The notes beneath the pieces are model-generated. The model saw only the letters and a program-made list of their open reading frames with translations, had not been told where the DNA came from and did not search any database. The position numbers and the translations under genes are program-made. 64,000 bases of DNA from contig CAMBRQ010000002.1 of the NCBI GenBank assembly GCA_945870325.1, forward strand, positions 1 to 64,000, given 5' to 3'. Below, piece by piece: positions 17,069 through 26,386 of this stretch. This DNA is from an uncultured Dorea sp. GTDB lineage: Bacteria > Bacillota > Clostridia > Lachnospirales > Lachnospiraceae. Numbering within the stretch: position 1 is the stretch's first letter; the number at the start of each line of letters is the position of its first letter.

Positions 17069-18706
17069 GTGGAGAAAATAAAGAGGTTATCGGCATATGC
17101 ACCGGTGCTAGCGGTAATTCTGGTAGCAGCGTGCATTATCGGTTCGCTGAGGGGATATGCGGTGCCGGTCTATGCGGAAGAAGACGGCGACGCAGTAGTG
17201 GAAGAAATGAACACGGAAGAAGAGCCGGAAGCAGTAAAAGGTTCTTTTAATCTGGAAGATGGTGTCTATGAAGGTACGGGGACCGGGTTTGCCGGAAAGA
17301 TTACGGTGGCTGTTGAAATTAAGGATAAGACGATAGTGGCGATTAATGTGCTGAGTGTCGAAGCGGATGATACTGCATTCTTCAATCGTGCCAGGGGAGT
17401 GATTGATAAGATTATCGAGTCACAGAGTCTGGATGTGGATGTAGTGTCGGGGGCGACTTATAGTTCTAAAGGTATTATTCGTGCTGTAAAGAATGCGTTG
17501 ACAGGTGAGACGGATAGCGGAGAGATTGCGGCGGCAGGAGCGACTTCGTCGGCAGCGGGATCTAAGACGGTCAGTGCGGCAGAAGATCCAAAAGCGTATA
17601 AGGATGGAACTTATTATGGTACAGGGACCGGATTTGCCGGACCTCTGACGGTGAAAGTCGTTGTAAATGGAGGAAAGATTGCATCTATAGATATTACGAA
17701 TACAACGGATGGAAGCACATTCATCAGTAAAGCATCCTCGTTGATCTCGAATATTATTTCCACACAAAGTACGAATGTAGATACGGTGTCGGGTGCAACT
17801 TATAGTTCGGTGGGAATCATTGAGGCTGTTCGGGATGCATTAAAGCAAGCAGCAATAACGGATTCGGATGCCAATGTTTCTTCAGGAAATAATGGAGGAC
17901 AAGATCAGAATCCGTCCCAGCCAGGAAGTTCTGGAAGCGTTGTGACTGGAACGATACCATATAATGAGGGAATCTACTATGGTACTGCGGAAGGATATCT
18001 GGGAGATATCACTGTTGCAGTTGTAATTCAGGATCATACGATAAAAGCGATTTTGATTACGAAGACGGAGGATGACGAGGCATTCTTAAGCCGGGCGAAA
18101 GCGGTTGCAGAGAATGTGGTTGCAAGACAGGATACGAACGTAGATCTGGTATCTGGGGCGACCTACAGTTCCAGAGGAATCCTGGATGCGATTAAGCAGG
18201 CGTTACAGGAGGCTGAGAATGTAACGAATGGTATCACGCCTGGCGATAAGCCTGGAAGCGATCCGGAGGGAGATGATCCTGACGAGAATCAGCCGGGGAA
18301 TAAACCGGGAGATAATCCGGAAGGAGATGACTCGGGAGAGAATCATCCTGGGGAGGATACACCGGATGTAGAAGAAGGAATTGTGTATATCAATGGAGAT
18401 TATACAGCGGTTGTACTATGTGAGCCGGATGAATATGGAGACTTTGAAGCGTATAATCTGGCGCTTAAGATTACTGTTAGGAGTGACCGGATCGTGGAAG
18501 TGGCAGATATCACTGGAGATGGTGATTCAGGTAATGAGAGATATATCAACCTTGCGATAAAAGGAAGAAGCGGCAAGCCTGGTGTTGTAACGCAGATTCT
18601 GGAAAAAAATTCTCTGGATGATATAGATGTGGTAAGCGGAGCAACCTGTACTTCTGATGCGATGATAGAGGCTTGCAGACAGGCGCTTGAGAATGCAAAA
18701 AGGTAG
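17069..18706 (+). CDS. Extracytoplasmic protein with four FMN-binding domains
   Basis: The start is GTG, with AAGGTG 8 bases upstream. The N-terminus is a signal peptide or anchor (residues about 10-32). Four FMN_bind domains follow, each ending in an ApbE flavinylation motif: SGATYSS with Thr130, Thr244 and Thr365, and SGATCTS with Thr526. A Pro/Gly/Asp/Glu-rich linker (about 390-430) separates domains three and four. No lipobox or wall-sorting signal is evident. The protein could carry four covalent flavins in series, like multi-flavinylated extracellular electron carriers described in Firmicutes. It is followed 9 bases later by a one-domain homologue. Confidence 0.9.
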   Translation: MEKIKRLSAYAPVLAVILVAACIIGSLRGYAVPVYAEEDGDAVVEEMNTEEEPEAVKGSFNLEDGVYEGTGTGFAGKITVAVEIKDKTIVAINVLSVEADDTAFFNRARGVIDKIIESQSLDVDVVSGATYSSKGIIRAVKNALTGETDSGEIAAAGATSSAAGSKTVSAAEDPKAYKDGTYYGTGTGFAGPLTVKVVVNGGKIASIDITNTTDGSTFISKASSLISNIISTQSTNVDTVSGATYSSVGIIEAVRDALKQAAITDSDANVSSGNNGGQDQNPSQPGSSGSVVTGTIPYNEGIYYGTAEGYLGDITVAVVIQDHTIKAILITKTEDDEAFLSRAKAVAENVVARQDTNVDLVSGATYSSRGILDAIKQALQEAENVTNGITPGDKPGSDPEGDDPDENQPGNKPGDNPEGDDSGENHPGEDTPDVEEGIVYINGDYTAVVLCEPDEYGDFEAYNLALKITVRSDRIVEVADITGDGDSGNERYINLAIKGRSGKPGVVTQILEKNSLDDIDVVSGATCTSDAMIEACRQALENAKR

Positions 18707-18715
18707 GCAGAATTT

Positions 18716-19162
18716 ATGAAGACATTTTGGGTAAGATGTGTAAGTTGTGTGGCAATCGCTGCACTCTTGGGAGGATATAATCTGGTAATCGAAGCCAGAG
18801 AGAAAGAGGACCAGGTTGCCAGGCTGAGCGCAGAACTGGCAATAATGAAGGGTGATGCAGCGGATGCCGGTGAAGGTGATGCGGACAGCGTAGAGTATCA
18901 GGATGGCGCTTATACAGGTGAGGCAGATGGGTTCGGAGGTCCGATATCTGTCAAGGTTACGATTGACGGAGGCAAGATTGGACAGATACAGATTCTATCT
19001 GCCGACAACGAAGATGGAGCATATCTGTCTATGGCGCAGGATATCATCCCAGCGATCATTGATGCACAGAGCACAGAGGTAGATACCATAAGTGGAGCGA
19101 CATTCAGTTCCACGGGAATAAAAAATGCAGCAGCCCAGGCATTAGAGGAGGCTGCTAAGTAG
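18716..19162 (+). CDS. Membrane-anchored FMN-binding domain protein
   Basis: The 148-residue protein has an N-terminal membrane anchor (residues about 5-22), a short helical stalk and one FMN_bind domain with the flavinylation motif SGATFSS (Thr129). Its size and position resemble the RnfG/NqrC-type flavin subunits and the FMN-binding parts of NapH-linked chains. The gene for a NapH-like Fe-S protein begins just after its stop, so the pair probably passes electrons across or along the membrane. Confidence 0.9.
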   Translation: MKTFWVRCVSCVAIAALLGGYNLVIEAREKEDQVARLSAELAIMKGDAADAGEGDADSVEYQDGAYTGEADGFGGPISVKVTIDGGKIGQIQILSADNEDGAYLSMAQDIIPAIIDAQSTEVDTISGATFSSTGIKNAAAQALEEAAK

Positions 19163-19163
19163 G

Positions 19164-20036
19164 ATGAAGAAGATGGATATACATAACCTTACAGCAAAAG
19201 ACAAGAAAAAGATACATACATGGGTAAGAGCAGTGATTCAGTTATTGTATTTCCTGTTTCTGCCTTCTGCCTACACGGCAGCATTCGCAGGAGTGAAATA
19301 TATATTCACACAGATTGGAGAGGGCGAGAGAGTAGAACTTACGTCCTTCGTAGCAGTGCTACTTGTACTGTGTCTGTACACGATTGTATTCGGGCGGTTC
19401 TTCTGTGGATTCGCCTGCGCATTCGGAAGTCTTGGAGATGGTGTGTATGCACTGTATGTATGGATCTGTAAAAGGATGAAGAAGAAACCAGTCAAATTGA
19501 ATGGGAAATTAACCGCTAAACTGGCAATGGTGAAATATGCAGTACTGGCGCTGATTGTTCTTCTGTGTTATGAAGGTATCTACGCAAAAGCGCAGGGAAC
19601 AAGCCCATGGGATGTATTTTCCATGATACATGCCGGAAACTTTAAACTGGGTGGATATATTCCGGGGCTTATCATTCTATTACTGATTCTGGTGGGAATG
19701 TGCATACAGGAACGATTCTTTTGTAGATTCCTGTGTCCGATGGGAGCGGTATTCACGCTTCTCCCGGTGCTGCCATTCTTTTCGCTTCACAGAGACCGCG
19801 AGCAGTGTATCAAAGGATGCAGCGCATGTACGAAAAGATGTCCTGCAGATGTGGAACTGCCGGAGGCAGGTGAGGTTACTGTAAGCGGTGATTGTTTTCA
19901 GTGTCAGAAGTGTGTAGATACATGCCCGAAAGGGAATATACATTGCGGAATCCATGCTTTACGGGGAAATGAAGTTGTATTCACGGTGATTAAGGCCGTG
20001 ATACTCCTGGGATTGTACCTATGGCTTGGAATTTGA
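19164..20036 (+). CDS. NapH/NosR-like 4Fe-4S membrane protein
   Basis: The 290-residue protein has about five membrane helices. Two membrane-proximal cysteine pairs (FCGFACAFG, FCRFLCPMG) are typical of NapH/NosR/YccM proteins. Two ferredoxin-like clusters follow (CIKGCSACTKRCP and CFQCQKCVDTCP). The family moves electrons between the quinone pool or cytoplasmic donors and extracytoplasmic redox partners. Here the partners are most likely the flavinylated proteins of the same operon. A final hydrophobic helix ends the protein. Confidence 0.9.
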   Translation: MKKMDIHNLTAKDKKKIHTWVRAVIQLLYFLFLPSAYTAAFAGVKYIFTQIGEGERVELTSFVAVLLVLCLYTIVFGRFFCGFACAFGSLGDGVYALYVWICKRMKKKPVKLNGKLTAKLAMVKYAVLALIVLLCYEGIYAKAQGTSPWDVFSMIHAGNFKLGGYIPGLIILLLILVGMCIQERFFCRFLCPMGAVFTLLPVLPFFSLHRDREQCIKGCSACTKRCPADVELPEAGEVTVSGDCFQCQKCVDTCPKGNIHCGIHALRGNEVVFTVIKAVILLGLYLWLGI

Positions 20037-20040
20037 TAAG

Positions 20041-20091
20041 AGTACGCTTATGCGTACTTTAATTTAAGATTAATGGTTAGCATACGCTAAC
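20041..20091 (+). promoter_or_regulatory. Hairpin and second GTTAG-N6-CTAAC operator
   Basis: AGTACGC (20041-20047) pairs with GCGTACT (20052-20058), followed by a T-rich stretch that could attenuate the upstream operon. The palindrome GTTAGCATACGCTAAC (20076-20091) repeats the operator geometry found at the apbE start. A clear -35/-10 pair is not evident, so the wall protein gene may have its own promoter or be read through. Confidence 0.5.
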
Positions 20092-20127
20092 TTATTAATA
20101 AAATCTTATCAATAAAAGGAGGATAAT

Positions 20128-22590
20128 ATGAAGAGGAAAGAGTTACAAGCAAAGATTCTGGCTGGTGTTATGACTGTATCAATGGCTGCGAGTCTTTGTC
20201 CAAGTGTGGCAATGGCTGCGACAGGGTCTGAAGTGGCAGCAGATAACACCTATAGCGGCAAGGTAACGGTTGAATCAGATGATCCGCTCTCACAAAATGA
20301 ATGGGGCTGGGATAATTATGAAGCAACGGTTTCTTTTGATGTTGTGGATGGAAAGTTTCGTAATATTACTGTGACCGGAGGAGCGGGATATACTGCTGAC
20401 AGTAGATCATACTTAAATCAGGCAGTTAGTCTGATGAACACAGCGTTATCAGGTCAGGCAGCGTCAGAGGAGACGTTGAATTCCTATAATCCAGATGCGG
20501 TAAGCCGTGCAACCTGCACGAGGAAAGCGGTAAAAGAAGCCATGTTGAGTTTGATTAAGGAGGCTCCGACCGCTTCGACAACTACGCCGGTTGACTTTTC
20601 TGCTTTGAATGAGGCAATTCAGGCGGCAGAGGCACTGGATGGAAGTAAATATACCCCAGAGTCCTGGGGTGAAGTGGAGTCCAAACTGGAAGCAGCGAAG
20701 TCTGCTCTATCAGCAGAAGACCAGGCTGCTGTGACAGCGGCAGCAGAGGCACTGAATGCAGCGATTGCAGCACTTGTAGAGGCGGAGGAAGGAGCAACCT
20801 ATGTTCTGATGAACATTCCTTATGCTGATTTCTATGCGGCAGAAGTGAATAACTCTGAGCCTGTGGATGCATTTTCATCTGCAACATTGAACAAGTCAAG
20901 AACTAACACAGGAGTCATGGCAAAAGGGTCTTATCATGTAAATGCAGACGGAAGTGATATTACAGGTATCACTTATCCTGTTAAGGTAAAGAATAGTGAT
21001 CTTGACAAATTAGATAGCAAATTGATAGTTACAGATGAAGATTCTGTGACAATTAAAGTGACAAACAGAGGTCAGACAAGTACGAATACTTATACAGGTT
21101 CTGGCGCACTGTTCGAGAACGAAAGTTATTCTTACTACATATTAAATGAGAATGATACACCATCTTATTATAAGGAACTCATTGTAGATGAGAACGGTAA
21201 ACTTAGTTTTGGTAAAGCACAGGGAACGATAACGGCTGTGTCAGGTGTGAAAGAAAGATTTACAACAGATACATCTTATGGCGATTATCAGTTGGATCTG
21301 GATGGCGTAGGTATTGATACGAATAGTGATACAGTATATGGAGTTGTTATCAGTACGACGGATGGATCAGGATATGGACTCCGTCATCTTGAGAATATTT
21401 GGAAGGGTATTGAACTTGCATGGTGTACAGGGTATACAACAGCGGTACATGGCTGCCCGACCGCATCAGATCATTATAAGACTATGATGGGAAAGACCAT
21501 AGATAAAGTAACATACTATACATCGAAAGGAATCTTAGATGTTGATTTGGAGGATATCTATGTGCCGGTGAAATTTGGCGGAGAAGTACAGGTTGAGAAG
21601 GCAGCGGTAACAGCAGGCGAGACAAGTATTACCATGTCAGAATTGCCGAAAGAATATGTACCGGTATATAGTGTAAAAGATTCAGAAGGAAATGATCTGG
21701 ACGTAAAAGTAAATGGCAATGTCCTGACATTCGCTAATGCTTCAAATGGACTGTATACATTGACAGTAAGCGATAAAGGTAAAGTATATGCGGATCTGAT
21801 TACTACATTCGAGTTGTATACAGAAGATATTCCGGCAGTATACAATGCTGATATCAAGGCACCGGCTTTGGTAGTGGCAGACGGGGCAGAAGCAGTTGAC
21901 TTTGAACAGTATATTAAGAATGTTACGACGGTTACGGTTAACGATAAGGCATATGCGGCAAGCGGAAGAGGTTCTATAGCAATCATTAATAAGGATGAGA
22001 AGAAGGGCACTCTTGGAACGATCGATACATCTGTGAAATCCGGCGATTCACCTATCTTCGAAGAAGGTGCAAGATATACAATTGCAGTAGCATCTACTGG
22101 CTATGCAGATCTGACATTCGTATATTCTACGGTTGATACTTCTGTATTAGACAGCGTGATCGATAAAGCAGAAGGTCTGAACCAGAGTGATTATAAAGAA
22201 GGCTGGGATGCACTTCGGGCAGCACTTGCAGTGGCAAAAGAAGCACAGGCAAATGGTACGAAAGAAGATGTAGAAAAAGCGGCAGCAGATCTTGAAACAG
22301 CAATTGCGGGACTGGTGAAAGTTGATGTTAACGGTGGTGATAACAACAATGGTGAAAATGATACGAATAACACTACGAATAATACGAAGAATAACGCTAC
22401 GAATAATACAACCAACAATATAACCAACAATACAACCACCAATAAGACAACTAAGAAAGACAAGTCATCTGGTGCAGCAAAGACAGGTGATCCGGCAGGT
22501 ATCTTTGGATTGCTTGGACTTGCAGCAGCATCCGCAGGAGTTGGCGGATTTACCCTGAGGTATAAGAGAAAAAGAAGAGATGAAGAATAG
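20128..22590 (+). CDS. Wall-anchored hybrid protein: FMN_bind-like, FIVAR and Tp47-like domains
   Basis: An 820-residue surface protein. Residues 1-31 are a signal peptide. Residues about 40-145 resemble an FMN_bind domain whose last motif reads DAVSRATCT, keeping Thr129 but with Arg for the usual Gly. Two FIVAR-type helical repeats lie at about 153-218 and 672-735. The middle (from VLMNIPYADFYAAEV, with DAFSSAT at 247-253) recalls Tp47-type penicillin-binding domains. A linker of mostly Asn and Thr precedes AAKTGDP, a membrane helix and a KRKRR tail. That is a sortase-like signal of the P-x-TG type, not LPxTG. It probably presents the flavin chain at the wall. Confidence 0.8.
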   Translation: MKRKELQAKILAGVMTVSMAASLCPSVAMAATGSEVAADNTYSGKVTVESDDPLSQNEWGWDNYEATVSFDVVDGKFRNITVTGGAGYTADSRSYLNQAVSLMNTALSGQAASEETLNSYNPDAVSRATCTRKAVKEAMLSLIKEAPTASTTTPVDFSALNEAIQAAEALDGSKYTPESWGEVESKLEAAKSALSAEDQAAVTAAAEALNAAIAALVEAEEGATYVLMNIPYADFYAAEVNNSEPVDAFSSATLNKSRTNTGVMAKGSYHVNADGSDITGITYPVKVKNSDLDKLDSKLIVTDEDSVTIKVTNRGQTSTNTYTGSGALFENESYSYYILNENDTPSYYKELIVDENGKLSFGKAQGTITAVSGVKERFTTDTSYGDYQLDLDGVGIDTNSDTVYGVVISTTDGSGYGLRHLENIWKGIELAWCTGYTTAVHGCPTASDHYKTMMGKTIDKVTYYTSKGILDVDLEDIYVPVKFGGEVQVEKAAVTAGETSITMSELPKEYVPVYSVKDSEGNDLDVKVNGNVLTFANASNGLYTLTVSDKGKVYADLITTFELYTEDIPAVYNADIKAPALVVADGAEAVDFEQYIKNVTTVTVNDKAYAASGRGSIAIINKDEKKGTLGTIDTSVKSGDSPIFEEGARYTIAVASTGYADLTFVYSTVDTSVLDSVIDKAEGLNQSDYKEGWDALRAALAVAKEAQANGTKEDVEKAAADLETAIAGLVKVDVNGGDNNNGENDTNNTTNNTKNNATNNTTNNITNNTTTNKTTKKDKSSGAAKTGDPAGIFGLLGLAAASAGVGGFTLRYKRKRRDEE

Positions 22591-22618
22591 AACAACTGGC
22601 TAGTCAGTGTGTTCGAAG

Positions 22619-22652
22619 AAGTGGGTATCTTGAAAGAGGTACCCGCTTTTCT
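22619..22652 (+). terminator. Terminator of the flavin operon
   Basis: The stem GTGGGTATCT (22621-22630) pairs with AGGTACCCGC and runs into TTTTC. It lies about 30 bases after the wall protein gene and separates it from the PfkB gene. Confidence 0.75.
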
Positions 22653-22785
22653 TATACAGGAATTCATCTTCATTCAGAATATTGTAATCCGTATGTCGGT
22701 TTGATACAATAAAGGAAATGAATACTACGCAGGCTTATATAGCCGCAGATAGAAGAGAATGACCGGTATGTAGGAGGTAACAGGG

Positions 22786-23724
22786 ATGACAGATATATTG
22801 GTAATGGGTGAGATGCTTGTCGAGATTATGCGTGACCGCGAGAATGTACAGTTGTATGAAGAGGGAATGTTTAGAGGTCCTTATCCAAGCGGCGCACCGG
22901 CAATCTGCATTGATACGGCAGCGCGTCTTGGCTGTAAGACAGCGATCATAGGCGGAGTCGGGAAGGATGATTTTGGCAAATGTCTGTTGGAGCGTCTTAA
23001 AAAGGATGGAGTCGAGGTAAGCCATGTGATAGAAAGTGAAGAGCGTTCAACCGGATGTGCATTCGTTACATATTTTGACGATGGTTCCCGGAAATTTATC
23101 TTCCATATGGGGAATACTCCGGCGGTGGAAGCCAGGGCTCCTGAACCGGGAGAATTTGAAACAGTAAAATATATGCATATCATGGGGTGCTCTCTGATGG
23201 CGAATAGGGATTTTGCGCAGGAGATATTAAAGACGATGTGTCTGCTTTCTGGAGATGGCACGAAGATATCTTTTGATCCTAATATCAGAAAAGAATTATT
23301 TACGGACGATTCGATCCATGCAGTAATCCGCGAGGTGATGGACAATACCAGCATTTTTCTCCCGGGTGTGGAGGAATTGCTTCTGATTACAGGAGAAGCA
23401 TCTGTGGAAGCTGCTGTAAAGAAGTGTTTTGAAAATCCTGTACTTGAGATTCTTGTGTTAAAGAATGGTTCAAGGGGAAGCAGAATCTATACAAGGGATG
23501 AAGTGAAGGAAGTTGGCGTCTATAAGGTGGAACAGTTAGATGCTACCGGAGCCGGTGATTGTTTTGACGGGGCATTTCTGGCGGGGCTTGTACAGGGAAA
23601 AAGTATCGAAGAAGCGGCACGGATGGGAGCGGCAGCCGGAGCATTGAATGCGGCCGCATTTGGACCGATGGAAGGAAAGATCAGTCCGGAGACTGTCAGG
23701 CAGATGATGGAAGCAGGAATGTAA
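22786..23724 (+). CDS. PfkB family carbohydrate kinase
   Basis: The 312-residue kinase has the N-terminal PfkB pattern (GEMLVEIMRD, GPYPSGAPAICIDTAARLG) and the C-terminal catalytic motif DATGAGDCFDGAF with the base Asp. It resembles 2-keto-3-deoxygluconate or fructose-type kinases, but the sugar cannot be fixed. A TAGGAGGT site precedes the ATG. No sugar transporter is adjacent, so its link to the neighbouring iron genes is unclear. Confidence 0.9.
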   Translation: MTDILVMGEMLVEIMRDRENVQLYEEGMFRGPYPSGAPAICIDTAARLGCKTAIIGGVGKDDFGKCLLERLKKDGVEVSHVIESEERSTGCAFVTYFDDGSRKFIFHMGNTPAVEARAPEPGEFETVKYMHIMGCSLMANRDFAQEILKTMCLLSGDGTKISFDPNIRKELFTDDSIHAVIREVMDNTSIFLPGVEELLLITGEASVEAAVKKCFENPVLEILVLKNGSRGSRIYTRDEVKEVGVYKVEQLDATGAGDCFDGAFLAGLVQGKSIEEAARMGAAAGALNAAAFGPMEGKISPETVRQMMEAGM

Positions 23725-23856
23725 TGATTGAATGCGGCTATCATTAAGGTTATAATAATTGAAAGTATACTCATTCGAGCATCCCGTAATACATGCCTTC
23801 GGCTGGCGGGCTTCGCCCGATAATGTATAATTATAAAAGAAAGAGAAGGAATATAT

Positions 23857-24597
23857 ATGATATTATTTTTAACCAGCAGCCCGTGCAGCAACGATGTGCC
23901 AGAAGGGCTGGACATACCGTGTATTTTGAATGAGGCGAATGAATTCGTTGCAGAACTTTCGAGGAGTTGGAAACCGGATTCCCAGTGTCTGATTATCAGT
24001 TCTGATCCGGAGAATTTTGAGATGAATGATGAGATGATGGAGACATTCTATCATGCATTCTCCTATCATGGACTTACGATATCGGATATGGCTGTCTGTG
24101 ATGAGCGAAATGCTTCAGATATCGCTGACCTCATTGCCATGAGCGATGCAATTATCCTGGCGGGTGGTCATGTGCCTACACAGAATGCTTTTTTTGAGTG
24201 GCTTGGCTTGAAAGAACTGATTCAGGATTATGAGGGAATCGTGATGGGAATCAGTGCCGGAACGATGAACTGTGCCGATACAGTTTACGCGCAGCCCGAA
24301 CTTGATGGTGAATCCATAGATCCGGACTACCAGAGATGGATTCCGGGGCTTGGTCTTACGGATGTGATGATTCTGCCCCATTATCAGGAAGTAAGAGAGA
24401 ATATACTGGATGGAAAAAGGCTATATGAAGATATTACTTATCCTGACAGTATGGGAAACAGATTCTATGTGCTGGTAGATGGCAGTTATGTGTTAGTGCA
24501 AGATGGAAGATGTGAACTTCGCGGTGAAGGTTATCTGATTGAGGATGGATGTATTGTGCAGATCTGTGAAGAAGGGGAGTTTGTGGAACTGAAGTAA
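23857..24597 (+). CDS. Peptidase E-like (S51) hydrolase
   Basis: The 246-residue cytoplasmic protein matches family S51: ILAGGHVPTQN, the nucleophile Ser133 in GISAGTMN, and a His in LPHYQE. S51 enzymes include aspartyl dipeptidase and cyanophycinase. A TATAAT at 23826-23831 lies just upstream next to a TTCG-capped GC hairpin. It precedes the iron-type importer genes by 22 bases and may be co-transcribed with them. Confidence 0.88.
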   Translation: MILFLTSSPCSNDVPEGLDIPCILNEANEFVAELSRSWKPDSQCLIISSDPENFEMNDEMMETFYHAFSYHGLTISDMAVCDERNASDIADLIAMSDAIILAGGHVPTQNAFFEWLGLKELIQDYEGIVMGISAGTMNCADTVYAQPELDGESIDPDYQRWIPGLGLTDVMILPHYQEVRENILDGKRLYEDITYPDSMGNRFYVLVDGSYVLVQDGRCELRGEGYLIEDGCIVQICEEGEFVELK

Positions 24598-24619
24598 GAA
24601 TCAGGAATGAGAAATTATT

Positions 24620-26386
24620 ATGAGAAGAATAAAAGACAACAAGAATAGATGGGCTAGTTTTGCTCTTGTACTTCTAATGCTTCTGATGAGTATTGCGGGA
24701 TGTGCCAAAGGGAAGGATCATACAGATGATGCGGCAGAGACTGACAGAGAAGCCTCTGTAGAAAGCGATGCTTCTGACATAAACACGAATGAATCAACTT
24801 TTGAGAGAGGTGAGATACCTGAGATTGAGGGGCTTACTTATGAGAAGACATTGGAACTGGATTACGCGACAGAATTCGCCGTGTATTATTATCAGGATGG
24901 CTATGAAGTGATTGATGTATATGACAGCGCAAGATACCTTGTTGTGCCGGAAGGGCGGGAGGCGCCTGAGAATTTGGATCAGGATATCGTTGTGCTTTGG
25001 AAGCCTCTGGATAAGATCTATCTGGCGGCAACTTCTGCAATGGCTTTATTTGACGCGCTTGACTCTGTTGATGCTATCCGCCTGTCAGGTACAGATGCCT
25101 CTGGCTGGTATATCGAAGATGCAGCCACGGCTATGGAGACAGGAGATATGCTCTTTGCGGGGAAATACAGTGAGCCGGATTATGAACTTATGGTTGATGA
25201 GGGCTGTGATATTGCCATAGAATCAACGATGATCCTGCATACGCCGAAGGTACAGGAGATGATTGAAGATATTGGAATTCCGGTGTTTATTGACCGTTCC
25301 AGTTATGAGACGCATCCACTTGGAAGAACAGAGTGGATTAAACTGTATGGAGCTTTGATGGATAAGGATGAAGAAGCAAAAGTGTTCTTTGATGAGCAGG
25401 CGAAAGTGATTGAGGAACTGAAAGGCTTTAAGAATACGGAGAAGACAGTGGCATTTTTCTATGTGAATACTGACGGTTCCGTGGTTGTCCGTAAGGCAGA
25501 TGACTATATCCCGGCCATGATCGAGATTGCCGGAGGAAGATATGCTTTCGATGATCTGGAGAATACAGAGAATCAGAGTTCATCAGTAAAACTGACGATG
25601 GAAGAGTTCTACGCTGCGGCGGTAGAGGCGGATTACCTGATCTACAATTCAAGTATTGATAATCCAATTGATACGGTGGATGACTTGCTGGCTAAGAGTG
25701 AATTGTTTGCGGAGTTTAAGGCAGTAAAGACTGGCAATGTATGGTGTACCGGGAGATATCTGTATCAGGCAACGGATGTTGTAGGGAATCTGATTGCGGA
25801 TATTCATCTGATGCTTACAGGTGGAGATGTCGGTGAGATGCATTTCTTATATAAAGTGGATATGGATTCTGCAGAGGAAGCGGCAGAGGAAGCGAAGGAG
25901 CAGGAGAAAGTGGGAGGCATTGGACAGTCCGAGATTGACCTGGCAGACGGGACATATGAGATTGAAGTAGATATGGAAGGCGGAAGCGGCAGAGCATCTA
26001 TCTCTTCTCCGGCAAAATTAACAGTCGAGGATAAGCAAGGGACAGCATCGATTGAATGGAGCAGTTCCAATTATGATTATATGCTTGTAAATGGAAAGAA
26101 GTATCTCCCTGTCAACACGGAGGGGAATTCTGTATTCGAGATACCTGTTCTTGTGTATGATGAGGGGATGACGGTAATCGCAGATACGACGGCAATGAGT
26201 ACGCCTCATGAAGTAGAATATGTTCTTACGTTTCACTCGGAATCATTGCCGATAGGGAAGAAGAATCCAGTCCCTATGGCAGCAATTGTCGTAGTGATTG
26301 TGATTGGAGCGGCGGCGGTGGTTCTGATGACGCAGAAGAAAAAGATGAGAGAGTATGGCGAGAGAAAGAATGGCAAAGGAAAGTAA
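24620..26386 (+). CDS. FecB-like substrate-binding lipoprotein with C-terminal Ig-like domain and membrane anchor
   Basis: The 588-residue protein has a signal peptide with lipobox (SIAGC). A type III (FecB/BtuF-like) binding domain spans about residues 70-400, and an acidic helix (EEAAEEAKEQEK) links it to a beta-rich domain at about 435-545. A membrane helix (MAAIVVVIVIGAAAVV) and a basic tail end the protein. The beta domain recalls NEAT heme-binding domains in size and in DGTYEIEV and VEYVLTFH, but the usual YxxxY heme site is not clear. With the next two genes it forms an importer for heme, siderophore or cobalamin. Having both a lipid and a membrane anchor is unusual. Confidence 0.85.
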   Translation: MRRIKDNKNRWASFALVLLMLLMSIAGCAKGKDHTDDAAETDREASVESDASDINTNESTFERGEIPEIEGLTYEKTLELDYATEFAVYYYQDGYEVIDVYDSARYLVVPEGREAPENLDQDIVVLWKPLDKIYLAATSAMALFDALDSVDAIRLSGTDASGWYIEDAATAMETGDMLFAGKYSEPDYELMVDEGCDIAIESTMILHTPKVQEMIEDIGIPVFIDRSSYETHPLGRTEWIKLYGALMDKDEEAKVFFDEQAKVIEELKGFKNTEKTVAFFYVNTDGSVVVRKADDYIPAMIEIAGGRYAFDDLENTENQSSSVKLTMEEFYAAAVEADYLIYNSSIDNPIDTVDDLLAKSELFAEFKAVKTGNVWCTGRYLYQATDVVGNLIADIHLMLTGGDVGEMHFLYKVDMDSAEEAAEEAKEQEKVGGIGQSEIDLADGTYEIEVDMEGGSGRASISSPAKLTVEDKQGTASIEWSSSNYDYMLVNGKKYLPVNTEGNSVFEIPVLVYDEGMTVIADTTAMSTPHEVEYVLTFHSESLPIGKKNPVPMAAIVVVIVIGAAAVVLMTQKKKMREYGERKNGKGK

